This document shows, in pieces, positions 8,249 through 16,491 of a stretch of 64,000 nucleotides of DNA. Source of the stretch: Stygiobacter electus (GTDB taxonomy: Bacteria > Bacteroidota > Ignavibacteria > Ignavibacteriales > Melioribacteraceae). The translations under genes were made by a program, and so were the position numbers. The stretch lies in assembly GCA_029210465.1 (NCBI GenBank), contig JARGDL010000003.1:186001-250000 (forward strand). The letters are read 5' to 3'. Under the pieces are notes generated by a model. The model was given only the letters and a program-made list of their open reading frames with translations, was not told the origin of the DNA and did not search any database. Every line of letters begins with the position of its first letter. The stretch's first letter is position 1.

Positions 8249-9445
8249 ATGTTATCAAAAAGAATAAATAACATCTCCTATTCTCCTACAATGAAAATTG
8301 CTAATGAAGCAAAGCAATTAATTGAAAAAGGGGAAAATATAATAGATTTGACTGTTGGTGAACCTGACTTTCCAACACCTGAGAATATTAAACAAGCTGC
8401 AATTAAGGCTATTGAAAATAACTTTACTAAATACACAAATAATGTTGGTATTGTTGAACTAAGAAAAGCAATTGCTCATAAATTAAAAGTTGAAAACAAA
8501 CTCGAATATTCAACTGATGAAATTATTGTAAGCAGCGGAGCTAAACAATCAATTTTCTTAGCTATTCAATCGATTGTTGATGATGGTGATGAAGTAATTT
8601 TTTCTTCACCATATTATGTTTCTTATCCTGAAATGATAAACATTGCCGGTGGTAAATCTGTAATAATTCCCACAGATGAATCAACGGAGTTTAAAATAAC
8701 TCCAGAAAAACTAAATAAAGCTATAACAAGTAAAACAAAGTTGCTAATAATTTGTAATCCATCTAATCCAACTGGAACCGTTTATACAAAGGAGGAGATT
8801 TTAAATCTCGCAAAAGAAATTGAAAACAAAAATATATTTATACTTTCAGATGAAATTTATGAAAAGATAATTTTTGACAATTTGGAATATTTTAGTTTTG
8901 CATGCTCGAGTAAAAGCTTAAAAGAAAAAACAATTACAATCAACGGATGTTCAAAATCATATTCAATGACAGGATGGCGATTAGGCTACGCAGCAGCTAA
9001 CAAAGATATAATTAATGCAATGGCAAAATATCAAAGCCATAATACTGGAAATGCTTCTTCAATCTCTCAAGCTGCAGCTCTAGAAGCATTAACTGGGAAT
9101 CAAAATTCTGTTGTATTATTTAAGAATGAATTTGAAAAGAGAAGAAATTTTTTATTTGATGAGCTTACTTCAATTGAAGGATTAGTTTGCTATAAACCCA
9201 AAGGTGCTTTTTATATTTTCCCAAACATTAAAAATTTTATTGGAAAAGTTTATAACAATTTTGAAATTAAAAACTCAATTGATTTTTCAACTTTTTTACT
9301 TCGAGAAGGAAAAGTTGCAACTGTTCCTGGAATTGGATTTGGTGCTGAAGGTTATATTAGAATTTCATATTCAACTTCAATAGATAAATTAAAAATTGCT
9401 GTTATGCGAATCAAAGAAGCGTTGAGTAAATTGAATAACTTATAA
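8249..9445 (+). CDS. aspC: Aspartate aminotransferase-like class I aminotransferase
   Basis: A 398-residue PLP enzyme, expected to interconvert aspartate and 2-oxoglutarate with oxaloacetate and glutamate; some members of this subgroup act on prephenate or other amino acids instead. Motifs: LTVGEPDF near 34-41, SSGAKQSI near 95-102, PSNPTG at 171-176, the cofactor Asp at 201 (SDEIYE), the PLP Lys at 236 (SKSYSMTG), and the Arg near 244 in GWRLGY. The TVGEPDFPTP signature and the length are typical of the Bacillus/Thermus-type (class Ib) aspartate aminotransferases. ATTAAGGATTTAATA before the ATG supplies a weak ribosome-binding site. It stands alone, divergent from the HDOD operon, and its stop abuts that of aroE. 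The symbol is given by family only. Confidence 0.88.
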   Translation: MLSKRINNISYSPTMKIANEAKQLIEKGENIIDLTVGEPDFPTPENIKQAAIKAIENNFTKYTNNVGIVELRKAIAHKLKVENKLEYSTDEIIVSSGAKQSIFLAIQSIVDDGDEVIFSSPYYVSYPEMINIAGGKSVIIPTDESTEFKITPEKLNKAITSKTKLLIICNPSNPTGTVYTKEEILNLAKEIENKNIFILSDEIYEKIIFDNLEYFSFACSSKSLKEKTITINGCSKSYSMTGWRLGYAAANKDIINAMAKYQSHNTGNASSISQAAALEALTGNQNSVVLFKNEFEKRRNFLFDELTSIEGLVCYKPKGAFYIFPNIKNFIGKVYNNFEIKNSIDFSTFLLREGKVATVPGIGFGAEGYIRISYSTSIDKLKIAVMRIKEALSKLNNL

Positions 9446-10324
9446 TCAACTTGTTAAATATGATTCTAAAGCTTTCATTACCTTTTCTTTTGGCATTTGT
9501 TCGCCAGTCCAAAGCTCGTATGATTTTGCCCCTTGTTCGACAAACATTTTTAATCCAGTAACAATTGTAGCACCTTGCGATTCTGCAAGTTTTAATAATT
9601 TTGTTTTAATTGGATTGTAAATTACATCAAAAACAATTTGCCCTTTCATAAACGATTCTTTTATTGTCGTTGCAGAATCATCAACTTCCGGAAACATTCC
9701 CATTGAGGTTGTATTAACAATTAATTTTGAATCGCGAAATACTTCAATTAAATCAGGTGGAACAAGAGGAAAAGATTTAATTTCATTAAAAAGCATTTTA
9801 GTTGAAAAATAATCTTTTAAAGACTCAGCAATCTGTTCTGTTCTATTTATAATAGAAATTTGAGCGACATTAAAATTTCTAATCAATGCATAAATTACAC
9901 TACGTGCTGCCCCACCAGCACCAATAATACTTACTTTCGAATTACTAAGTTCATCTTTAAAAGGTAAAAGTGTTTCAACTACTCCATAAACATCTGTATT
10001 GTACCCTTTAAGAGTACCTTCCTCGTTTACAATTGTATTAACAGCACCTATAATATTTGCTTCTTCAGAAACATCTTTCAGCAATGGTAAAACTTTTTCT
10101 TTAAGAGGAATTGTAACATTAAATCCTTTAATTCCAAGAGCAACCATTCCTTTTAATGAGTCTTTTAATAAAGCTGGCGGTACATCAAAAGGAAGATAAA
10201 GATAGTTTAATCCTGAAAGCTCAAAAGAAATATTATGCATTAAAGGAGAAAACGAATGTTTAATTGGATGCCCAATTACTCCAATTATTTTTGTATTTTG
10301 ATTAAATTTATTTTGTACTTGCAT
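9446..10324 (-). CDS. aroE: Shikimate dehydrogenase (NADP+)
   Basis: It reduces 3-dehydroshikimate to shikimate with NADPH in the aromatic amino acid and folate precursor pathway. The 292-residue sequence has the substrate-binding Ser motif HSFSPLMHN (23-31), the catalytic Lys 75 in NVTIPLKEKV, and its partner Asp 111 in GYNTDVYG. The NADP-binding glycine loop GAGGAAR is at 135-141, with an NRT motif (160-162) that contacts the cofactor phosphate. Length is normal. The ATG follows the TPR gene stop by five bases, so the two are probably cotranscribed. The 3' end meets the aminotransferase stop without spacing. It supplies chorismate for the pabB/pabC genes at 62078-63629. Confidence 0.96.
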   Translation of the reverse strand: MQVQNKFNQNTKIIGVIGHPIKHSFSPLMHNISFELSGLNYLYLPFDVPPALLKDSLKGMVALGIKGFNVTIPLKEKVLPLLKDVSEEANIIGAVNTIVNEEGTLKGYNTDVYGVVETLLPFKDELSNSKVSIIGAGGAARSVIYALIRNFNVAQISIINRTEQIAESLKDYFSTKMLFNEIKSFPLVPPDLIEVFRDSKLIVNTTSMGMFPEVDDSATTIKESFMKGQIVFDVIYNPIKTKLLKLAESQGATIVTGLKMFVEQGAKSYELWTGEQMPKEKVMKALESYLTS

Positions 10325-10329
10325 ATAGA

Positions 10330-11754
10330 CTAATTTTTATTTTCATCAATTAATTTTACAAACAACTTTGAAGATTTAACTTCGGGATAATCTTGAATAA
10401 ATTTATTTCTTATCTGAGGATCAAGTAAAAAAGCTTTTTTTAAGTCATTAATTGCATCACTTGTTCTATTTAGAAGAAAATGAATTTTAGCTCTTCCATA
10501 AAAACAATTCGCATTTTCTGGATTAATCTTGATACAATTTTCATAAGCCTCAATTGCATCAAGCCACAAACCCATTTCCGTGTAAGCTTCAGCCATTCTA
10601 AACCATACATCAAAATTATTTGGATTAATTTTAACTATCTCTTTATAACTTTGAATTGATTCTTGAAGTTTACCAATTGAATATTCTAAATCTGCTTTTG
10701 CAAACCAAGCTTCCTCAGAATCTGAAGTTAAAGTAATTGCAATATTGAAATCTTTAAGTGCAAGTTTATATTTACCAACCATATCGTAACAATAGCCACG
10801 CGCTAAAAAAGCCTCATAATAACTAGCATCAAGTTTTATTGCTTCAGAATAATTTTTAATTGCTAATTGATAAGCCCCTTCTTCTTCATAAATTTTACCG
10901 ATGTTGTAATAAATAGTCTCATCATTTGGGTCAATTTCAAGTGCTTTATTATAAGCTTCTAAAGCTTCTTTCATTTTTTTTAATTGTGAAAATGCATAGC
11001 CTAAGTTAAACCATGAACTTGTAAAAACATCATTTAATGCAACAGACAATTCAAAGCAATTTATTGCAGCGGCAAAATTTTCCAATCGTAAATAAACAAT
11101 ACCTTTATTATACCAACCAGTGTAACTATTTGGATCAAGTTCAAGATATCTGTCATAAATTTCTAATGCATCTTCAAGTTGGTTTAAATTTTCCTTACAA
11201 AAACCAATTTCATACAAAGCTTCAATATAATAAGGATCAATTTCGAGCGCTTTGTTAAAATATTCTATTGCATTATCCCAATTTTCTTTTTTTTCAAAAA
11301 GAAGACCAAGGTTATAGAAAATTTCTTCATTATTTGGTTCTAATTCTGAAGCTCTTTTCAAAGATTTATAAGCTTCATCAAACAAACCCAAATTATCTTC
11401 TGAGATTGATTTATTGATAAAGGATTCAACATCATTTGGATTTAATGAAATAGCTTTTTCAAAACATGGATATGCTTCTTCAAAAAGGAACATATTATTT
11501 AACAGAATACCCTTAAATTGCCATGCCTCGGAATTGTATGGTGCAATATTTAGTAATTCATCAACCAGAAATAGACCTTCTTCAACATAATCGAAATCAA
11601 CACACATTTCGATTGTGTCTTCAAGGAGTTCTAAATTAGAAATAGTTTGCCCGTTATTTATGAATTCTTTACAAATTCTAATTTTTTCTTGAAGCTCTTT
11701 TTCATCATATGACATCGAATTATCATCATCTAAAAAGTCTTCGGATAAACTCAT
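10330..11754 (-). CDS. Tetratricopeptide repeat protein
   Basis: A 474-residue protein built from roughly eleven to twelve consecutive TPR units from residue 35 to the C-terminus. Repeated signatures include ALEIDPNDE, LGYAFSQLKKMKEALEAYNKAL and KINPENANCFYGRAKIHF. The N-terminus is acidic (LSEDFLDDD) with no signal peptide, so it is probably cytosolic. TPR arrays form superhelical protein-binding scaffolds. The start is the ATG at 11754, with AGGAGT upstream; an in-frame ATG 54 bases further out would add a hydrophobic MIFIFVRYTFYLK segment but lacks a ribosome-binding site. It ends five bases before aroE. Partner and process unknown; this class often assists envelope or secretion machines. 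Confidence 0.9.
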   Translation of the reverse strand: MSLSEDFLDDDNSMSYDEKELQEKIRICKEFINNGQTISNLELLEDTIEMCVDFDYVEEGLFLVDELLNIAPYNSEAWQFKGILLNNMFLFEEAYPCFEKAISLNPNDVESFINKSISEDNLGLFDEAYKSLKRASELEPNNEEIFYNLGLLFEKKENWDNAIEYFNKALEIDPYYIEALYEIGFCKENLNQLEDALEIYDRYLELDPNSYTGWYNKGIVYLRLENFAAAINCFELSVALNDVFTSSWFNLGYAFSQLKKMKEALEAYNKALEIDPNDETIYYNIGKIYEEEGAYQLAIKNYSEAIKLDASYYEAFLARGYCYDMVGKYKLALKDFNIAITLTSDSEEAWFAKADLEYSIGKLQESIQSYKEIVKINPNNFDVWFRMAEAYTEMGLWLDAIEAYENCIKINPENANCFYGRAKIHFLLNRTSDAINDLKKAFLLDPQIRNKFIQDYPEVKSSKLFVKLIDENKN

Positions 11755-11842
11755 TAATACTCCTATTAATTTGAGGTAAAATGTATATCTAACAAAAATG
11801 AAAATCAAGTTGGAAAATTGATAAGATTTGTTTAAAGAGAAA

Positions 11843-13033
11843 TTAATTCTTAATCGAAACTTTTTTTACGCCATCAACGATTTTTAATTTATAAATTTTT
11901 AATTCACTTTGGAATTTTGATCTGTATTGTTCGGAAATAATTTTACAAAATTCATCCACATATTGTGATTCAATAATATTAAAAGTTGATGAAATAGCAG
12001 AACAACTAATCATTTTTGAAGCAATTACACCATTAAGGTTTGATGCTGTATCTACAAGAAAATCTACCTTTTCATCAGAAACTTCATAATCTTGTGATAA
12101 GCCCCAGTGAGAAGCTTTTATTAATGTTCCAAAATCTTCCCATGAACTTTTTTTAATATATTCCAATGCATCCTGACATCTTTTTCGTTCATTCATATTG
12201 TATAAAATACGATTAAAAATTTTTCTTGGAAGCATATGAAAGTGACGAAGTAAAAAATCTGAATTAACATCCCTTAAGCTTTTGATTCCCCAAATGTATA
12301 ATCTTAAACTCTTTACTCCGACTTCACATTCTTCTACTCTTTCATTACACCTTGAATTGGAATTTTTTATTTCATTTTCTGTATCACATACAACTAATTC
12401 ATATTTTTTAGGGAAAAAGTTAACATGTTCATAATTTTTATTACGTAAATCATAACTTAATAATTTATTTGCTTTACCATATTGTATATTATAATGATGA
12501 CCTCTATTCGAAATTTTGCCCACAAAATTAATTTCATTTTCATATACCATCTTCAATAAATCTTCGTCGCTAATTTGTAAACCAAATATCTTTTTAATTC
12601 CATAAAAAAAAGCAACTTGCAAACTGGAAATTTTACCAAGACCAAAACACTCTGGAATATTACTTTCAATAACACAATCAAAACCATTTTTTATAATTTC
12701 CTTATTGCATAAGTTTTTAGTTAAATCTACAAGCAGTTTGAATTCTCTTTGATCATCTATATTTTGATTATTAATACAACCACTTATAAACTTACCAGAA
12801 TGACAATTTGCGAATGAAATTGTCTTATCTTTTCTTTTTCTAATCGCAAGAACCCAATATCTATCAACACGGCCGGGAATTAATATTCCTTCATTATAAT
12901 GTGTGTGATCACCTAAAATCATTATACTAGCTGGGGAAGTAAAAATAGAAATATGCTCGGTATTCCCATGTAAAGTTTCAAATTTACTTATTACTTTTTG
13001 AATCAATTCATCATTTTCAAATTTGTTGTTCAT
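11843..13033 (-). CDS. Galactokinase-family (GHMP) protein lacking catalytic motifs, probable pseudokinase
   Basis: The 396-residue protein lines up with galactokinase along its whole length: SPASIMILGDHTHYN (33-47) with the family's APGRVNLIGEHTDYN, NERVEECE near 230-237, ASHWGLSQDYEVS (307-319), and the C-terminal YKLKIVDGVKKV. The functional residues are altered. The catalytic Arg of motif 1 is Ser36, the sugar-contacting Asp of HTDY is His45, and the catalytic Asp of MDQ is His near 179-180. The phosphate loop GLSSSA reads GLGKIS (131-136), and the motif 3 loop GGGFGG reads CSAISS (344-349). The frame is intact with no stop, which argues against a decaying pseudogene. It may be a sugar or nucleotide sensor, by analogy with the catalysis-free galactokinase relative Gal3 of yeast. 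No galactose genes are nearby. The ATG has no strong ribosome-binding site. Confidence 0.85.
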   Translation of the reverse strand: MNNKFENDELIQKVISKFETLHGNTEHISIFTSPASIMILGDHTHYNEGILIPGRVDRYWVLAIRKRKDKTISFANCHSGKFISGCINNQNIDDQREFKLLVDLTKNLCNKEIIKNGFDCVIESNIPECFGLGKISSLQVAFFYGIKKIFGLQISDEDLLKMVYENEINFVGKISNRGHHYNIQYGKANKLLSYDLRNKNYEHVNFFPKKYELVVCDTENEIKNSNSRCNERVEECEVGVKSLRLYIWGIKSLRDVNSDFLLRHFHMLPRKIFNRILYNMNERKRCQDALEYIKKSSWEDFGTLIKASHWGLSQDYEVSDEKVDFLVDTASNLNGVIASKMISCSAISSTFNIIESQYVDEFCKIISEQYRSKFQSELKIYKLKIVDGVKKVSIKN

Positions 13034-13110
13034 ATTCAGATATATAGAGAATAGAATGTTATTGTCTTATTAAAACTAAGAAATTATTAATTTTTTAACA
13101 AATTTCTTTT

Positions 13111-13503
13111 TTAATTTTTTACGAAATTCAAATTTTCGGTTTGTTTTTTAATTTCTTGAAAAATGGGATGAATTCTTTTTTTGAAGTCTTTTGAAGAGAA
13201 AAGTAATAGTTCTTCTCTTTTAATTTTGAGAGCTAATGTTTGAACTGTGGATTCAATAAATTTAAAGATGTTATCTTGACTAATGATCGAATCTATTGGC
13301 AAAAGTAAAATTAAATCAAATATTGAGGTTTCAAGTAGACTAAACAGATCTTTCAAAGAAATAGTCTCAAGGTCTAATTCATTTTGAATTATACCCTGCT
13401 TTTGTTTTAGACGAAGTTCATGCTTCATTTTTTGATGAAGTAACTTTGTTGCGTCTTCTATTGTAATGTTAAAATCAATCATAGTCTTTTTATTTTTAAA
13501 CAT
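13111..13503 (-). CDS. Hypothetical helical protein
   Basis: A 130-residue protein with no signal peptide. It is predicted mostly alpha-helical and highly charged, with a central hydrophobic block (SIFDLILLLPID) too short and polar-flanked to be a certain membrane span. I recognise no family. It lies between sucC and the galactokinase-like gene on the same strand, separated from each by over 70 bases. The start could be the ATG at 13503 or the in-frame ATG at 13482; neither has a good ribosome-binding site. A strong inverted-repeat element (13544-13634) sits just upstream and may control or insulate it. Treated as real because of its length and position in a run of minus-strand genes, but function is unknown. 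Confidence 0.6.
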   Translation of the reverse strand: MFKNKKTMIDFNITIEDATKLLHQKMKHELRLKQKQGIIQNELDLETISLKDLFSLLETSIFDLILLLPIDSIISQDNIFKFIESTVQTLALKIKREELLLFSSKDFKKRIHPIFQEIKKQTENLNFVKN

Positions 13504-13543
13504 TATTTGTTTACAAGTAGTTTCACAAATTCCTAAAATGAAT

Positions 13544-13634
13544 TTAGGTTATCTCAAATTAATATTTTCTCAACTCTAAACTTTTGATTTATTATCGTAA
13601 AAAATTTTATAAAATTAAATTTGAGATAACCTAA
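13544..13634. repeat. 91-bp element with perfect 17-bp inverted repeats
   Basis: TTAGGTTATCTCAAATT at 13544-13560 is perfectly complementary to AATTTGAGATAACCTAA at 13618-13634, with an AT-rich 57-base interior. A second, smaller pair (CCTAAA 13532-13537 with TTTAGG 13543-13548) overlaps the left arm and would compete with the long stem. The element begins seven bases beyond the sucC stop in the direction of sucC transcription. It could be a miniature inverted-repeat element, or a 3' structure terminating or stabilising sucC mRNA. No clear target-site duplication was seen. Confidence 0.75.
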
Positions 13635-13641
13635 TAAAGAA

Positions 13642-14859
13642 CTAAACTTTAGCTAGAACATTAGTAACTTTTTCTGCAGCTTCTTTTAACGTAGAAGCTA
13701 CTGAAAAATTCAAACCAGAATTTTCCAACATTTCTTTAGCTTCAATTGCGTTGGTTCCATCGAGACGAACGACAACCGGAACGTTAACTTCAATTTCTTT
13801 AACTGCGTCAATTACACCCTGAGCAACACGGTCACAGCGAACAATTCCTCCAAAGATATTAATTAAAATTGCTTTAACATTTGGATCAGATAAAATTATT
13901 TTAAATCCATTGGCAACAGTTTCTTTGTTAGCACCACCGCCAACATCTAAAAAGTTTGCAGGTTCACCACCAGCTAATTTAATAATATCCATCGTAGCCA
14001 TTGCTAATCCCGCACCATTAACCATACAACCAACGTTTCCATCTAGTTTAATGTAATTCAAGTTATATTTTGATGCTTCAATTTCAAGTGGAGCTTCTTC
14101 ATTCAAATCGCGATAATCTGCAATATCTTTATGGCGGAATAATGCGTTATCATCAAAATTCATTTTTGCATCGAGTGCTAAAATTCTATCATCGTTAGTA
14201 ATTACAAGTGGATTAATTTCAAGAAGTGATGCATCTGTATCTTCGTAAGCTTTGTAAAGTTTTAATATAAAGTTCACAAAATTTTTAAATGCATTTCCTT
14301 CTAATCCTAAACCGAAAGCTAATTTTCTTGCTTGAAAACCCTGAAAACCAATAGCTGGATCAACCCATTCTTTAATAATTTTTTCGGGTGTTTCTTCAGC
14401 AACTTTTTCTATTTCAACTCCACCTTCTGTTGAAGCCATAATTACATTTTTAGATGCGGCTCTATCTAATAAAATTCCTAAATAAAGTTCTTTTTTGTAA
14501 TCAAGTCCTTCTGTAATGAATAATGTTTGAACAATTTTACCTTCGGCACCAGTTTGATGTGTAACTAAAAGATTGCCCAACATTTTCGAAGCATAGTCTT
14601 TTGCCTTTTGTACATCAGTTGTAAATTTTACGCCGCCTTCTAAAATTAATTCATCCCTGTTTGCTGGATTATAAATTTTACCTTTCCCTCTTCCACCAGC
14701 ATGAATTTGAGATTTGACTACAAATTGATTTATTCCGCGTGCTTGTAATTGTTGAATTGCAGAATCAAATTCATTCATACTTTTTATGGCAATTCCATCT
14801 TGAACAGGAACGGCATATTTTTTTAAAATTTCTTTTGCTTGATATTCGTGGATCTTCAT
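13642..14859 (-). CDS. sucC: Succinyl-CoA synthetase (ADP-forming) beta subunit
   Basis: The beta subunit of the TCA-cycle enzyme that interconverts succinyl-CoA and succinate with formation of ATP or GTP. The 405-residue sequence starts with the canonical MKIHEYQAKEIL and has the ATP-grasp segment KSQIHAGGRGKGK. It also has LEINPLVI with D-AKMNFDDNALFRH (nucleotide and metal binding), DVGGGANKE, and the C-terminal LINIFGGIVRCD loop that binds succinate-CoA. Length is slightly above the usual 385-400. The alpha-subunit gene (sucD) is not adjacent, which differs from the common sucCD pair; it must be elsewhere. A long inverted repeat follows the stop. The ATG is the only sensible start. Confidence 0.97.
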   Translation of the reverse strand: MKIHEYQAKEILKKYAVPVQDGIAIKSMNEFDSAIQQLQARGINQFVVKSQIHAGGRGKGKIYNPANRDELILEGGVKFTTDVQKAKDYASKMLGNLLVTHQTGAEGKIVQTLFITEGLDYKKELYLGILLDRAASKNVIMASTEGGVEIEKVAEETPEKIIKEWVDPAIGFQGFQARKLAFGLGLEGNAFKNFVNFILKLYKAYEDTDASLLEINPLVITNDDRILALDAKMNFDDNALFRHKDIADYRDLNEEAPLEIEASKYNLNYIKLDGNVGCMVNGAGLAMATMDIIKLAGGEPANFLDVGGGANKETVANGFKIILSDPNVKAILINIFGGIVRCDRVAQGVIDAVKEIEVNVPVVVRLDGTNAIEAKEMLENSGLNFSVASTLKEAAEKVTNVLAKV

Positions 14860-14946
14860 TTTAATACCATTAATTAATGAAACAATAAGTTAACTATTTT
14901 TTATAGTGGAAAAATAACTTGTTGCTATTCTAAGGGCAAGCAGATA

Positions 14947-15642
14947 CTACTTAGAATTAGATTTATTTTTTTTCTCGTCAAATAATTTATCAGGTAAACC
15001 AACATTTATTTTGTAATTCGAATATTTCATTGTAACTGAACCGCGTACTCTCATTGAGGTTGGAATTCTTTGTTGTTGGTTTTCTTTTTTTTCTATTTGA
15101 TTTCGAGTTTTAACTTCTCCAAGATTGAAGGAAAATTTTAGTTCAATTGGAAGTGGTATAAATTTATCATCATAGATAAAATCAATTTGAACTGTTCCGC
15201 CTCTTTTTGTTGTAGTTTCAACTTTGTGAATTATATTTTTCCTTGAGTTAATCCACATAGTTGATAATATTATATCTGTTGTATCGCTATTGGGAATTAA
15301 TTTTATAACATCAAAATTTTGATTATCAATTTTTTCTGAACGCACATAAACAGAAGTAAAATCACCCTGTAATAATTGTGCTGGTGAAAAATTCATACTT
15401 TGCTTTGGAAGCATTGCAAAACCATCTGATTCTATTTTGTATTTGTTTGGCTGCTTAAAATATACTTTTGCTTTTGTATCTGGAACTTTAACCGCTTCCA
15501 TTTCTAATTTAACAATTACATCAGCTTGATAATCTTTTACTAAATTAAATTTGTTTTTTACTTGCTTTAAAATATTATCTGAATTTTTAGTTTGTGCAAA
15601 AGTAAAGCTTAGCAATAAAAATATGTTGAATAAAATTCTCAT
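14947..15642 (-). CDS. LolA-like outer-membrane lipoprotein carrier/sorting protein
   Basis: A 231-residue exported protein with a short signal peptide (MRILFNIFLLLSFTFAQ). The mature part opens like LolA-family proteins (ILKQVKNKFNLVKDYQADVIVKLE), followed by alternating beta strands (KAKVYFKQPNKYKIES, FIPLPIELKFSFN). That fits the half-barrel fold that carries lipidated substrates across the periplasm. It is shorter in key motifs than enterobacterial LolA, so exact orthology is uncertain. The ATG lies 12 bases after the stop of an ABC-2 permease gene, itself overlapping an ABC ATPase gene. The three probably form a unit that moves a lipid or lipoprotein, an inference from order. The C-terminus is rich in Lys, Asn and Ser. 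Confidence 0.75.
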   Translation of the reverse strand: MRILFNIFLLLSFTFAQTKNSDNILKQVKNKFNLVKDYQADVIVKLEMEAVKVPDTKAKVYFKQPNKYKIESDGFAMLPKQSMNFSPAQLLQGDFTSVYVRSEKIDNQNFDVIKLIPNSDTTDIILSTMWINSRKNIIHKVETTTKRGGTVQIDFIYDDKFIPLPIELKFSFNLGEVKTRNQIEKKENQQQRIPTSMRVRGSVTMKYSNYKINVGLPDKLFDEKKNKSNSK

Positions 15643-15654
15643 GAAATTATTCCG

Positions 15655-16491
15655 TTAGCTTAAAATATCTTTTTTAAGAAAGATAAATGTTGTTAAACCA
15701 TAAAGTGCGATTATATGTGCAAATAAAATTATAGCTGAATTTTTAATTTCATTATAGTCAATTGGATCATTAAAAAATTCATTCCATTGCGATAAATGAC
15801 TTGTAAAAAAATAAGGTCTCAAATTTTGTAAAACTTCAATTGGAATTGCTGATAAAATTATAAAAACAATTATTACTGCCATCGTTGAAACAATTGGACC
15901 AATTGCGTTGCTAACCATTGATGAAAAGAAAATAGAAAGCGCCATTACAGTCATCATGCTTAAAATAGCATAAATATATGCCCCGATTAATCTCCAGAGA
16001 ACATCGTTGCTTGCAAAAATTATAATTTTATTTTTTAAAGAAACCAATTCGCCTGTCCCAAAAAACAAAACACTTCCCAAAAGTGAAATTAAAACTATAA
16101 ATAGGATGAAGATAAAAGTGTAAATAAATCCAGCTAAAAATTTTGAAGTAACAAAATTGAATTTTGAAATTGGTCTTGTTAAAACCATTCGATAAGTTCC
16201 CGCAGTAGCTTCACCGGCAAATAAATCACCACCGACAAGAACAATTAAAAAAGGAATATGAATAAACATTGCGTTTAGGATTAAATATGCCACAACATAG
16301 CCGTTAAAAAAATTTCCTTGCAAGAAAAAAGAATCATTAAGAGCACGTGTTGTTGATCTTATAAAATCATCTTGAGTTAAGTAAAGAGCAATTTGAACTA
16401 TTGTAGTCATTACAAAAACAGCTATAAAACCAATGTATGTTCTCCACTTTTTAAAGATTTTTTGCAATTCAATATTAATTAATGTAATCAT
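15655..16491 (-). CDS. ABC-2 type transporter permease
   Basis: A 278-residue integral membrane protein with six hydrophobic spans (roughly residues 17-38, 65-90, 105-135, 165-190, 195-215 and 250-272). The conserved cytoplasmic segment LFAGEATAGTYRMVLTRPISKF is typical of ABC-2 permeases and is the likely contact for the ATPase. It overlaps the upstream ATPase gene by four bases, so the two subunits are coupled. Half-transporters of this type export drugs, polysaccharides, lipids or Na+ (NatAB). The LolA-like gene downstream points to an envelope lipid or lipoprotein substrate, but this is inference. Confidence 0.88.
   Translation of the reverse strand: MITLINIELQKIFKKWRTYIGFIAVFVMTTIVQIALYLTQDDFIRSTTRALNDSFFLQGNFFNGYVVAYLILNAMFIHIPFLIVLVGGDLFAGEATAGTYRMVLTRPISKFNFVTSKFLAGFIYTFIFILFIVLISLLGSVLFFGTGELVSLKNKIIIFASNDVLWRLIGAYIYAILSMMTVMALSIFFSSMVSNAIGPIVSTMAVIIVFIILSAIPIEVLQNLRPYFFTSHLSQWNEFFNDPIDYNEIKNSAIILFAHIIALYGLTTFIFLKKDILS

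Noticed and set aside
13111..13503. The 130-residue protein as part of the galactokinase-like gene's function
   Set aside because: No family or motif links them, and the gap is more than 70 bases; only position supports it.
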